From contig JAYVTS010000306.1 of assembly GCA_043788645.1 (NCBI GenBank), positions 1-7,123 of the forward strand: a stretch of 7,123 nucleotides of DNA, read 5' to 3'. Under the pieces are notes generated by a model that had not been told where the DNA came from, ran no database searches, and was given only the letters and a program-made list of their open reading frames with translations. Within the stretch, counting starts at the first letter, position 1, and every line of letters begins with the position of its first letter. A program made the position numbers and the translations under genes. This document shows, in pieces, positions 1-6,547 of this stretch. The stretch comes from CANIZL01 sp043788645 (GTDB taxonomy: Bacteria > Verrucomicrobiota > Verrucomicrobiia > Limisphaerales > UBA9464).

Positions 1-1
1 C

Positions 2-430
2 GTCCCGGGGGGTGGCGCGGTGCCAGTTTGGGAATTTGCGGACCCGACCGGACACCGTGTGAGCGCGACTAATTTTGGCGGAAAAATCGTCATTCTCAAT
101 TTTTGGGCGACTTGGTGTCCCCCTTGCCTTCGCGAATTGCCTGAATTAGCCGCGTTTCATCTGGCCCACGTACATGAAGGGGTGAGTGTCATCGGTGCTT
201 CCATCGATGAACCGTCGACCAAAGCCCTAGAAAATTTCTTATCAAAAAGTCCCCCACCCTACCCCGTCCTGATCGCGGATTCAGCCGCCCGCGATGCCTT
301 CGGTGGGGTCTCTCAGATTCCAGAGACCTGGATCATTTCTCGAGAGGGACGGGTAATTGCGCGATACCTAGGGCCGATCAATCGGGATGAATTGGAACGA
401 ACCGTGGCACCGCTACTCGGCCTCAAGTAA
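2..430 (+). CDS. TlpA-like thiol-disulfide oxidoreductase, 5' partial
   Basis: Thioredoxin-fold protein of the TlpA/ResA type, expected to act outside the cytoplasm, tethered or exported, reducing disulfides in envelope proteins or in cytochrome c maturation. The motif FWATWCPPC is visible; the two redox cysteines are encoded at 116-118 and 125-127. The IPETW segment near 317-331 supplies the expected cis-proline, and the following 'IISREGRVIARYLG' strand is typical of the family. The fold is complete from the first strand to the C-terminal helix. A GTG at 20 is the first possible start inside the window, but the frame is open to the left edge and no signal peptide or membrane anchor is present, so the true start very probably lies outside. 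The gene converges on the SPFH gene with only 69 bp between the two stops. Its redox partner cannot be told from this context. Confidence 0.9.
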   Translation, partial: VPGGGAVPVWEFADPTGHRVSATNFGGKIVILNFWATWCPPCLRELPELAAFHLAHVHEGVSVIGASIDEPSTKALENFLSKSPPPYPVLIADSAARDAFGGVSQIPETWIISREGRVIARYLGPINRDELERTVAPLLGLK

Positions 431-499
431 CGGTGCCGATGGCGAACTCGGCTGATTCTAATCCGTTCCGCGACGTTTTGCGGGTCTACCGCTGCGAAC

Positions 500-1609
500 T
501 CAACTATTCAAAAAGTCGGTCACCGCGGATTTCATGATCCGCCAGGATGCTCCGATCTTTTTGCCTTTGAGCGAACCGTCCGTCAACGCAGCGACGACAT
601 CGGTTTCGGGCACGCCGAGGAGTTTCGCGGCATCCGCTGGACTTAGCAGTTCAGGCATCCCCCCGCTCACGCTTGGAACCGACAGGGCAACGGGGTTACT
701 ACCCGGCAAAGGTGGCGGCACACTGCCCGCTGCGGGCGTCATTTGGCCCAGGATTCCGCCCGCCTGCCCCGCCATTTGTTGAGCCATCGCGATTCCCATC
801 GCGAATTGCGTCATCTGGCCACCGACACCGCCGCCGCCGTCGCCTTTCCCCAGGCCTTCGGCCATCTGAAGTTTGATGTAGTCGTTGAGATTCCCGATCG
901 CCCCCATGCTGGATCGCTTGTCAATCGCGGCCTCCACTTCGGGCGGCACACTGACGTTTTCAATGATAAAACTGCCCAATTCTAGCCCGTACTTCTGAAG
1001 TAACACCGGGTTCAAAACCGGAAGAAGCGCCTCGCCCAGTTCGCTATACCGAGAGGCGAGATCGAGAACGGGCACTTTGCTGGAAGCCAATGCATCCGTA
1101 AAAGCACTGACCAAGCGTGAGCGCATGGCGTCATTGAACTCGTCGAGCCGAAAATGGTTATCTGTTCCGGCGACCTCTTTGAGAAACGTCTTCGGATCCG
1201 CAACCTTGAAGTCAAACGTTCCGAAAGCGCGTGCCCGAACAATCCCGAAATCCGGATCGCGGAGCATAATGGGGTTACTGGTGCCCCATTTGTTACCCGT
1301 AAAGAGCCGCGTCGTAACAAAGTAGACGTCTGCTTTGAAAGGGCTTTCAAGCCCGTACTTCCAGCCTTTGATCGTGCTGAGGATCGGAATGTTGTCCGTG
1401 GTCAGTGTGTGTTTGCCTGGACCATAGGTGTCCGCGAATTGCCCGACGTAGACAAATTGCGCGACTTGTGATTCGCGCACAATGAGCTGAGCGCCTCGTT
1501 TTATTTCTTTGTCCTGATCGGGGAAGCGCCAAGAAAGTGTATCCCGGGAATCGTCTTCCCATTGGATGATTTCTAGCAGTTGCGACCGAAGATAATCCAT
1601 TAAGCCCAT
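500..1609 (-). CDS. SPFH/band-7 (YdjI-like) protein with C-terminal excisionase-type HTH
   Basis: A 369-residue protein. Residues about 27-235 form an SPFH/band-7 domain of the type often named 'virion core protein' or YdjI-like: 'EIKRGAQLIVRESQVAQFV', 'GPGKHTL', 'NIPILSTI', and 'SFIIENVSVPPEVEAAIDKR' at the domain end. Members are soluble or membrane-attached oligomeric scaffolds. Residues 251-295 are a Gly/Ala/Met/Gln-rich linker and 296-318 a Pro/Ser-rich linker. Residues 319-369 ('ELLSPADAAKLLGV...GKKIGASWRI...FLNS') match the pattern of a MerR/excisionase (HTH_17) DNA-binding fold. From memory, relatives usually end in a zinc ribbon or GYF-like domain, so this tail is unusual; it may serve protein binding rather than DNA binding. 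The ATG at 1609 has AGGA six bases upstream; an internal ATG three codons on is the alternative. It lies 170 bp downstream of the signal peptidase on the same strand, and no clear promoter was seen in that gap. Confidence 0.88.
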   Translation of the reverse strand: MGLMDYLRSQLLEIIQWEDDSRDTLSWRFPDQDKEIKRGAQLIVRESQVAQFVYVGQFADTYGPGKHTLTTDNIPILSTIKGWKYGLESPFKADVYFVTTRLFTGNKWGTSNPIMLRDPDFGIVRARAFGTFDFKVADPKTFLKEVAGTDNHFRLDEFNDAMRSRLVSAFTDALASSKVPVLDLASRYSELGEALLPVLNPVLLQKYGLELGSFIIENVSVPPEVEAAIDKRSSMGAIGNLNDYIKLQMAEGLGKGDGGGGVGGQMTQFAMGIAMAQQMAGQAGGILGQMTPAAGSVPPPLPGSNPVALSVPSVSGGMPELLSPADAAKLLGVPETDVVAALTDGSLKGKKIGASWRIMKSAVTDFLNS

Positions 1610-1727
1610 AGCGTGTCCTAGGTAAAATTGTGAGTAAAAGTAACGGTGAACAAACTCGGTAACGTTCGCGAGATTGGGGTCAAATCGTCCGCAAGGCTAG
1701 CTCGAAAATTACCTGGAAATTGGAATT

Positions 1728-1775
1728 GCCGACCGGCCACCTCAAGTCGGCCCTCCTGGACGACAATGAGGGCCG
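1728..1775 (-). terminator. Possible terminator hairpins after signal peptidase
   Basis: Two inverted repeats lie just past the signal peptidase stop. The first pairs 1748-1755 with 1768-1775 (8 bp, 12-base loop). The second pairs GCCGAC at 1728-1733 with GTCGGC at 1746-1751 (6 bp, 12-base loop). They share 1748-1751, so only one can form at a time. Read on the minus strand, the second is followed by a weakly T-rich AATTCCAATTT stretch rather than a true T-run. It may end or stabilise the signal peptidase transcript before the SPFH gene. The call rests on hand-found pairing only. Confidence 0.3.
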
Positions 1776-1779
1776 CAGC

Positions 1780-3135
1780 TCAGAACTGCTTTTTGCGGGG
1801 GCCTGACTCGAATCCCCAGTTGCATGGCGGCCACATGACGAAACATGATTTGCCGATGACCTTCTCCTCGGGCAACTCTCCCCAATTTCGACTGTCGGCG
1901 GAACCCATGGTGTTGTCGCCGAACCCCATATAATGGTGTTGAGTGACCTCATGCAGGGTTATCTCATTGGGGAAGAATTTCCCGACCCCAGCGGCCATGG
2001 ATTCAGCGTACCCACGGCTAACCCGCGCCCAATCCTCCACGGAATACCGGTCCGGCCGATGGTCCGCAAGAGCGATCAGATCAGCTTGAGCAAAGACCAC
2101 GCCATTGACGTACCCGGAATAGACGCTGTCCTTCGCTGGTTGGGTCGGATCAAAGCCCAAAACTTTTTCGAATCCCGGGTCGTGAGCGTCGATCTTCCGA
2201 TCATTCACATAAAGAAACCGATCATTGCCGATTCGCACCCGATCACCCGGCCCACCCACCATCCGCTTAATATAGTGAGTGCCTTGGGTGACGTCCCATT
2301 GCCCACTCGACAGACGCGTTCCAACCCCACTCGACTGAAATACGAAGTATTCCCCCCGCTCGGGTTGGCGAAAATTGTAGACGACTCGTTCGACCACAAT
2401 TCGGTCTCCGGATCGCGTAACACAACGCACGATGGGATCTCCCTTCTTAAATTGGGTCTTCCGAGCCTGCGAGGTGGCTGGATCAATAATCATGAGATGT
2501 TTCGGATCCTCGGGAGCCCAAGGGATCACCAAGGTTTTCTCACGCCCGTCGGTGAACCGAACCGTCACCCCCATCTTTTGATCGAAGCCCGGAAATGGAA
2601 TGGGCAGGGTGCTTCCGATGGGTTTTGCGTTGACCAACTCGCAATCTTCTTCCGCGATCAGTTCGTACCAAGACTCTCCGCCCCAAACTTTTGAAAACCA
2701 GCCGCCAATTCCGCTAGGAAATTTGACGTCCGGTTTGTCCCTCAAATCCTCACAGGTAATGCCGTAGTAGGTCGGTTGTGCGGAACCGGTCGGGATCTGC
2801 ATGGGGGACAGAAAAAACGATTTGACGGCAAAGACCAGGGCAAATGTGCCCAAAAAACTCTCCGCGTTTTCCCGAAACGAAGCGTGATCGTAGCGCAGCA
2901 GCCAGGCATTCGCGGTGGTTTCCAATTGGTCCGCGGCGGCGCGCATTTCGGCCCCGGTGACACCGGGCTTTTTCAAGGTTCGATCATAATCGGCCAGACC
3001 TGTGGTCAGCAGTCCCCGATTTTTTTCGGGCAAAATATCGCGCTGATGCCGAAAATGTTTGAGCACAATGGCGCGCAGCTCCGCCGCCTTGCGATACTCG
3101 CGAGAAGTCAACCAACGCAGAAAAGCGATAGCCAT
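1780..3135 (-). CDS. lepB: Signal peptidase I, extended verrucomicrobial type
   Basis: Leader peptidase (S26 family) that cuts signal peptides from exported proteins at the outer face of the inner membrane. Numbered from the ATG at 3135 (451 aa): residues 1-90 are a charged helical N-terminal extension; 92-110 (ESFLGTFALVFAVKSFFLS) a membrane anchor; 'IPTGSAQPT' holds the catalytic Ser118 (codon 2782-2784). About 130 inserted residues follow, then box C ('DRIVVERVVYNF' with 'PERGEYFVF'), box D 'YIKRMVGGPGDRV' with the general base Lys290 (codon 2266-2268), another insertion, and box E 'GDNTMGSADSRNWG' at 406-419. The usual Met after the catalytic Ser is Ala here. Start choice: ATG 3135 fits the N-terminus I recall for the family ('FLRW...AAELRAIVLKH...QRDIL') but has only a weak CAGG site. 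An in-frame ATG at 3213 has a strong AAGGTGGA seven bases upstream, and a GTG at 3225 is also possible; these add 26 or 30 residues without clear signal character. Confidence 0.93.
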   Translation of the reverse strand: MAIAFLRWLTSREYRKAAELRAIVLKHFRHQRDILPEKNRGLLTTGLADYDRTLKKPGVTGAEMRAAADQLETTANAWLLRYDHASFRENAESFLGTFALVFAVKSFFLSPMQIPTGSAQPTYYGITCEDLRDKPDVKFPSGIGGWFSKVWGGESWYELIAEEDCELVNAKPIGSTLPIPFPGFDQKMGVTVRFTDGREKTLVIPWAPEDPKHLMIIDPATSQARKTQFKKGDPIVRCVTRSGDRIVVERVVYNFRQPERGEYFVFQSSGVGTRLSSGQWDVTQGTHYIKRMVGGPGDRVRIGNDRFLYVNDRKIDAHDPGFEKVLGFDPTQPAKDSVYSGYVNGVVFAQADLIALADHRPDRYSVEDWARVSRGYAESMAAGVGKFFPNEITLHEVTQHHYMGFGDNTMGSADSRNWGELPEEKVIGKSCFVMWPPCNWGFESGPRKKQF

Positions 3136-3257
3136 GCCGCCTGAATTGGAGCAGGTCCGAGGCCCGGCGTCCAACCAGAGAGCGAATGGGTTGCTCGCAT
3201 CCTGGGGGAACATCCGAACGTCCACCTTAGCCGCACCTTGAACGCTGCGCAGTTAGA

Positions 3258-3701
3258 ATGCCTTCCGATTCCTGCGAAAGCCTGAACCGGGACCGTGGAT
3301 GGGGCGACGAGGGTCAGGGAACAATCTCTCTAGACGGGACGTTCTTGAATTCCAACAAAGACATAGATTGGACGAAAACCGCACAAGAACTCGTTGATTT
3401 CATTGCGTTGAATCCGCATCTGAAACGGGCAATTGATACTCTTGGCTACCTCGCAGCCCCGATACCTGCCGAAACGATTTTACACATTGCCGCCCGTTTG
3501 CTGGTCGAGATCAGCATTGCGGTAGGTTTCATGTTCTATTTTCCCTCGCCGATTCGGAATAAATGCGATTCTCCACGCACAAATAAGGCACCCTCCGTCA
3601 CCGCGTACGACGCTAACGAACGTTCGCCCAGTTCATTCTTTGCCATCACCTCAAATTCGCGCCCTGGTTTTAATACATATCCCGTTCCCGTCTCGTTCTG
3701 A
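3258..3701 (+). CDS. Doubtful hypothetical protein in propeller-peptidase gap
   Basis: I do not recognise this product. The reading frame opens with ATG 33 bases from the most upstream signal peptidase start, in the divergent direction. The first about 93 codons fill the roughly 400 bp gap between the propeller and signal peptidase genes. The part from about codon 35 to 95 looks protein-like, with amphipathic stretches such as 'TAQELVDFIALNPHLKRAI' and 'AETILHIAARLLVEI'. The last about 165 bases run antisense through the 3' end of the propeller gene and read like non-coding shadow. No ribosome binding site is evident before the ATG. It could be a chance frame, or the 5' remainder of a small gene that lost its end when the propeller gene was placed there. 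Nothing else was seen in this gap. Confidence 0.2.
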   Translation: MPSDSCESLNRDRGWGDEGQGTISLDGTFLNSNKDIDWTKTAQELVDFIALNPHLKRAIDTLGYLAAPIPAETILHIAARLLVEISIAVGFMFYFPSPIRNKCDSPRTNKAPSVTAYDANERSPSSFFAITSNSRPGFNTYPVPVSF

Positions 3702-4837
3702 AAATAGAGACGACCGTCCGCAAAAATCGGCGACGCAGAAAAATCACCTCCCAATCGTTCACTCCAGTGTACTTTCCCCGACCGAGCATCCACACAGCTC
3801 GCAATGCCACCGTCGGAGACAAAATACAATTCATCGCCCACACAAATCGCCGAAGGCGTGTTCGGCGCACCCTTCGCGGTTTGCCACACCATTGCGGTAT
3901 CCGTCGCATCGCCCTTCGCCCCCGCAGGTCGCACCGCAAAAATACTGGGCCGATCATAGCCCGTCCCAATAAACAAAATGCCATGAGCATAGACCGGCCG
4001 AGGAATGACCGAATATCCCTCGCCGTACCGAACGCGCCATAATTCGCGCCCATCCGCAGGCGCATATCCCGCCACGAATCCGCTCCCCGGCAATATAATT
4101 TGGGTGGCCCCGTCCAGCTCAATGGCCAAGGGCGTGCAAAAGGAAAAAGTGCGCTTTGCTGTGGTATTCCGCGGGGTTCGCCAACGAACCTTGCCGTCGT
4201 CCGTCGCGAGACCGACGACCTCTGGATCCTTCGCCGCATCCATGCTAAAAATAAGGGTATTCCCCGCCAACACAGGGGAACCACCGTTCCCATGGACCGG
4301 CACGTACTTTAACCCGGTCTGCTGCCAGACTATTTTTCCGTCCGCATCGAGCGCAGCGGTCCCCAGGTGACCGAAATGCGCGTAGATACGGCCATCGCGG
4401 AACACTGGGGTGGGACTCGCTTGGCCATTCTTTCCGTGAATGCCTGGCAAAGCGTCCGCCGAATGCCGGAAAACCTCGCGATCCCACCGAACCTTTCCAT
4501 CAGCGGCTTCCAAACAGAGTACCCGCAACGACAGAGCCCCGCCCGCATCCTTCACTGCGGTGGTCAGATAGAGGCGAGTGCCAACGAGAATGGGCGAAGA
4601 CCAGCCTTGTCCGGGCAAAGCCGCTTGCCAAACGATATTGGTATCAGCCGCCCAGTGAATGGGAAGGTGCGTCGCCGACGAAAGTCCCTGGCCGGTTGGC
4701 CCGCGAAATTCAGGCCAATCGGTAGTTCCCGCCGCCACCCTCAAAAAAGTCAGTAGGGCGAGCGTGAAACCGCGGGACGGACCTGGGCCTCGGCCGCCTC
4801 GATTTGGAACCGGCCCGCGCCCCTTCAAAAAAATCAT
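3536..4837 (-). CDS. Secreted PQQ-like (BamB-type) beta-propeller protein
   Basis: A WD-like propeller of the outer-membrane-protein-assembly / PQQ-binding-like repeat family, here 433 residues from the ATG at 4837. After a hydrophobic stretch at residues 24-37 (FTLALLTFLRVAAG) the mature protein begins near 'TTDWPEFRGPTGQG', the entry motif common in Verrucomicrobiota and Planctomycetota. The repeats are visible as blade-closing 'DGKxxW' motifs: DGKVRW (113), DGKIVW (166), DGKVRW (214), DGRELW (262) and SGKVHW (353), each followed by a new 'SPI/PVxxxGxLYF' strand pair. It is probably exported and acts as a binding or scaffold protein. No catalytic domain is visible, and true PQQ binding should not be assumed. 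The start is uncertain: neither ATG 4837 nor an in-frame GTG at 4864 has a good ribosome binding site. The leader before the hydrophobic core is oddly Arg/Gly/Pro-rich. The signal peptidase lies about 400 bp downstream on the same strand. Confidence 0.87.
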   Translation of the reverse strand: MIFLKGRGPVPNRGGRGPGPSRGFTLALLTFLRVAAGTTDWPEFRGPTGQGLSSATHLPIHWAADTNIVWQAALPGQGWSSPILVGTRLYLTTAVKDAGGALSLRVLCLEAADGKVRWDREVFRHSADALPGIHGKNGQASPTPVFRDGRIYAHFGHLGTAALDADGKIVWQQTGLKYVPVHGNGGSPVLAGNTLIFSMDAAKDPEVVGLATDDGKVRWRTPRNTTAKRTFSFCTPLAIELDGATQIILPGSGFVAGYAPADGRELWRVRYGEGYSVIPRPVYAHGILFIGTGYDRPSIFAVRPAGAKGDATDTAMVWQTAKGAPNTPSAICVGDELYFVSDGGIASCVDARSGKVHWSERLGGDFSASPIFADGRLYFQNETGTGYVLKPGREFEVMAKNELGERSLASYAVTEGALFVRGESHLFRIGEGK

Positions 4838-4947
4838 GGCGGTAAGTTCAGCTGAACACGCCACCGTTGGCCAAATGAAAATTCAAATCAATCGAGGTTT
4901 TTCACGCACCGATCTCGCGATCTTGACAGCCAATTCGCAATGCACAC

Positions 4948-5163
4948 GTGAATGAGATAAACACGGCTGTCTCCGAGGTGATTCACGCGCCACTCACCCG
5001 CGCGGATGCGCTGGCCGCCTGGGGGACATTTCTTCCCCGAGTGGAGGAATATGCGGCCTGCAGGAACCATGTGGAATCAGGGCACGGCATTGTCTCGCGA
5101 CTCGGCGCGGCGTTGAAGGCATCGGCTCCTCGCGAAGGACGGGCAGTTCCTCCAGAGCGCTAA
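4948..5163 (+). pseudogene. N-terminal fragment of photolyase-like FAD-binding protein
   Basis: Seventy-one codons from a GTG. The segment 'LTRADALAAWGTFLP' then 'YAACRNHVESGHGIVSRLGAAL' resembles, from memory, the N-terminus of FAD-binding cryptochrome/photolyase-family proteins that lack the antenna domain ('TRxEALxRLxxFLPxxxxYAxxRN...GHxxVSRLSPxLRHRLL'). Those proteins are several hundred residues long. After GAAL the frame turns into 'KASAPREGRAVPPER' and stops. In the adjacent frame the bases at 5117-5131 read RHRLL, the motif expected next, so a one-base frameshift (near 5112-5116) is likely. Soon after, the sequence continues as a different protein (the hydrolase remnant). No FAD-binding core remains, so no repair activity is expected. 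The gene is divergent from the propeller gene, with 83-110 bp between them depending on that gene's start. Confidence 0.55.
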
Positions 5164-5188
5164 CGGTCAGGCCGGGCGGTTCTGGGCG

Positions 5189-6052
5189 GTGAACGGGCCG
5201 CCGCCTGACCTCCAGGGAGACGACTTGCGGAAGTGCGCCCGGCTGCTGGCGCAATACGGCGTCAACCTGGTTCGCGTCCACGGCGCACTGTTCGACAAAA
5301 ACGGCGAGGCCGACTTGGCGAAGTTGCGTCACGCGCAGAAAATCGTGGCTGCGATGAAAGCGGAAGGCATTTACACGCACTTCTCGATCTGGACATTTAC
5401 CGAAGCGAACCTTCCCGATCCGCAACTGCGCCTTCTTGAAAAGCAATTCAGTGACTGGCTGGTGAAGCGGCACGGGTCGCTGGAAAACGCGTTCGCAGCT
5501 TGGAAATCCCCGAAGCTCAAACGGGATACGCCCGCCGAAGGACGCGTGGCCTTCCGTCCGCTCTGGAACAGCGCTAATGAAAAGTCGGCACGCGATCAGG
5601 ACACGGCGGCGTTTCTAGGGGAGGTGCAGACGGCGTTTTACCGCGGCACCCGTGCCCAGGGCGCGAGCGGCAACCTCGGGGCGGCCGGTGTCATTGAGCT
5701 TCCCGCGCTGACTCTCGCCAGCGATCTCGATCTCGCTCACATCATCGCGGTGCCACTGGACAATCAACCCCTCGCCACGTCCGGAAAGATTCTGTTGCAG
5801 GTGATGTCCGAGGAGCAGTCCAGCGACTTCGCCACCGAGCCCGCCGGAGCGGGCACAGTGCGCATCACAAATCCCGGACGCGATCCGTGGCAGGTGAAGA
5901 AACTGCGCGGCACGGTTAGCTTTAAACGCGCGGACGCCAGCCAGCTCAAGGTCACCGCACTGAATTTCAACGGACGTCCAGCCGGCGACGCGGGCCCGGC
6001 CTCGAACCTAAAACTCCAGCCCAAGACGCTGTATTACCTCATCAGCCGGTAA
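5189..6052 (+). CDS. Internally deleted beta-galactosidase/cellulase-like hydrolase remnant
   Basis: An open frame of 287 codons from GTG 5189, the only start codon after a TGA at 5114. Family-like sequence already begins about 15 codons earlier ('AKDGQFL...GRFWAVNG'), so the true N-terminus is missing. Residues 1-68 look like the start of a TIM-barrel glycoside hydrolase ('CARLLAQYGVNLVRVHG', 'KIVAAMKAEGIYTHFSIW'). Residues 69-154 resemble a later barrel part ('LEKQFSDWLVKRHGSLENAFAAW' is GH42-like). Residues 155-287 resemble a C-terminal beta domain ('RAQGASGNL', 'GKILLQVMSEEQ', 'TALNFNGRPAGDAG', 'LYYLISR'). As I recall the family, long blocks, including the one carrying the catalytic Asn-Glu, should sit between residues 68 and 69 and between 154 and 155. 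If so, this is a catalytically dead remnant. The frame is kept across both joins. The family name is remembered, not searched. Confidence 0.6.
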   Translation: MNGPPPDLQGDDLRKCARLLAQYGVNLVRVHGALFDKNGEADLAKLRHAQKIVAAMKAEGIYTHFSIWTFTEANLPDPQLRLLEKQFSDWLVKRHGSLENAFAAWKSPKLKRDTPAEGRVAFRPLWNSANEKSARDQDTAAFLGEVQTAFYRGTRAQGASGNLGAAGVIELPALTLASDLDLAHIIAVPLDNQPLATSGKILLQVMSEEQSSDFATEPAGAGTVRITNPGRDPWQVKKLRGTVSFKRADASQLKVTALNFNGRPAGDAGPASNLKLQPKTLYYLISR

Positions 6053-6079
6053 AGTTCCGGCCGCCGCCAGAATCCTGAA

Positions 6080-6282
6080 AGCTACTATCACGAGCGCGGC
6101 CACGAGGCGTGCTCGACGATATTGCGGTCAAGACCACGGTGCTCGACGACGGCCAGACCCGCGCGGCCATCGTCGTGTGCGATTTGATCTCGATGCCGAA
6201 ATGGCTCGTGACCGAGGCGCGGAAGCAGGTCGAGGAGCGCACCGGAATTCCGGGCACGAACGTGATGGTCGCCGCCACTTAG
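6080..6282 (+). pseudogene. Frameshifted ceramidase-like fragment (first copy)
   Basis: A piece of the N-terminal domain of neutral/alkaline ceramidase-like hydrolases (enzymes acting on N-acyl sphingolipids; many bacterial members have unknown substrates). One frame reads 'SYYHERGHE' at 6080-6106. The next frame continues from 6106 as 'GVLDDIAVKTTVLDDG', 'TRAAIVVCDLISMP', 'EARKQVEERTGIPG' and 'NVMVAAT' up to a TAG at 6280-6282. Restoring one G near 6104-6107 would join them. In the family the next residues are usually THTHTGP, with metal-ligand histidines; here translation stops right before them. There is no start codon or signal peptide, and the piece begins about 28 bases after the hydrolase stop. 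It contains an 11-bp direct repeat (GTGCTCGACGA at 6109-6119 and 6139-6149). Confidence 0.5.
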
Positions 6283-6308
6283 GCCCGGTTCCAATTCCGT
6301 GTGCTCCG

Positions 6309-6532
6309 TGTCTCCTGTGGTTCCACCTCTTGTTTCTTTCAGCGGTCGCGTCCGCCCCCGAGTTCCGCGTTGGCTTCGCTTCCGCCGACATCACACCGCC
6401 CGTCGGCTGGCGCCCCGCGGGCAACACACCGAATTCATCAGCACCGGCGTCAATGACCGCCCACGACCAGGGTGTTGGCGGTGCAGCACTGAGGCAACGC
6501 CGCCGCCGGACTTGCCGCCGCGCAGGAGATGA
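6309..6532 (+). pseudogene. Second ceramidase-like N-terminal fragment, frameshifted
   Basis: A hydrophobic leader 'LLWFHLLFLSAVASA' is followed by 'PEFRVGFASADITPPVGWRPAG' (ending at 6425), the classic opening of ceramidase-like secreted proteins (RVGxAxxDITPPxG). No ATG or GTG precedes the leader in a sensible position. After PAG the match moves to another frame, where 6431-6457 reads 'EFISTGVND', the expected continuation (ExxSTGxxDPLxAKAL). The likeness then fades, and all three frames meet stops by about 6557. The fragment covers the part of the domain that lies before the first copy's segment, so the two adjacent pieces are in the wrong order for one gene and must derive from two genes or from a scrambled assembly. 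Confidence 0.5.
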
Positions 6533-6547
6533 ACGTAGCCTGAACCC

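Noticed and set aside
435..452. Inverted repeat GCCGA/TCGGC between the converging TlpA and SPFH genes
   Set aside because: Only 5 bp of stem with no following T-run on either strand; too weak to call a terminator.
1610..1779. Intergenic space between SPFH and signal peptidase checked for tRNA, small RNA or riboswitch
   Set aside because: Apart from the overlapping hairpins at 1728-1775 no cloverleaf, conserved box or clear promoter was found.
1933..2694. Long + strand open frame of 253 codons
   Set aside because: It lies wholly antisense to the signal peptidase, whose catalytic motifs are clear on the other strand. The + translation has no recognisable domain and reads as a shadow.
4005..4756. 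Several 100+ codon frames antisense to or out of frame with the propeller gene
   Set aside because: All fall inside the well-supported propeller gene, lack domain motifs, and are explained by the codon pattern of the minus strand.
4923..4960. Perfect TTGACA (-35-like) at 4923-4928 upstream of the photolyase-like fragment
   Set aside because: At 16-18 bases downstream the sequence is ACGTGA-like with no credible -10 box, so a promoter is not supported.
6109..6149. 11-bp direct repeat GTGCTCGACGA
   Set aside because: Both copies encode VLDD in one frame of the ceramidase-like fragment, so coding chance explains it. It is not a repeat array or attachment site.
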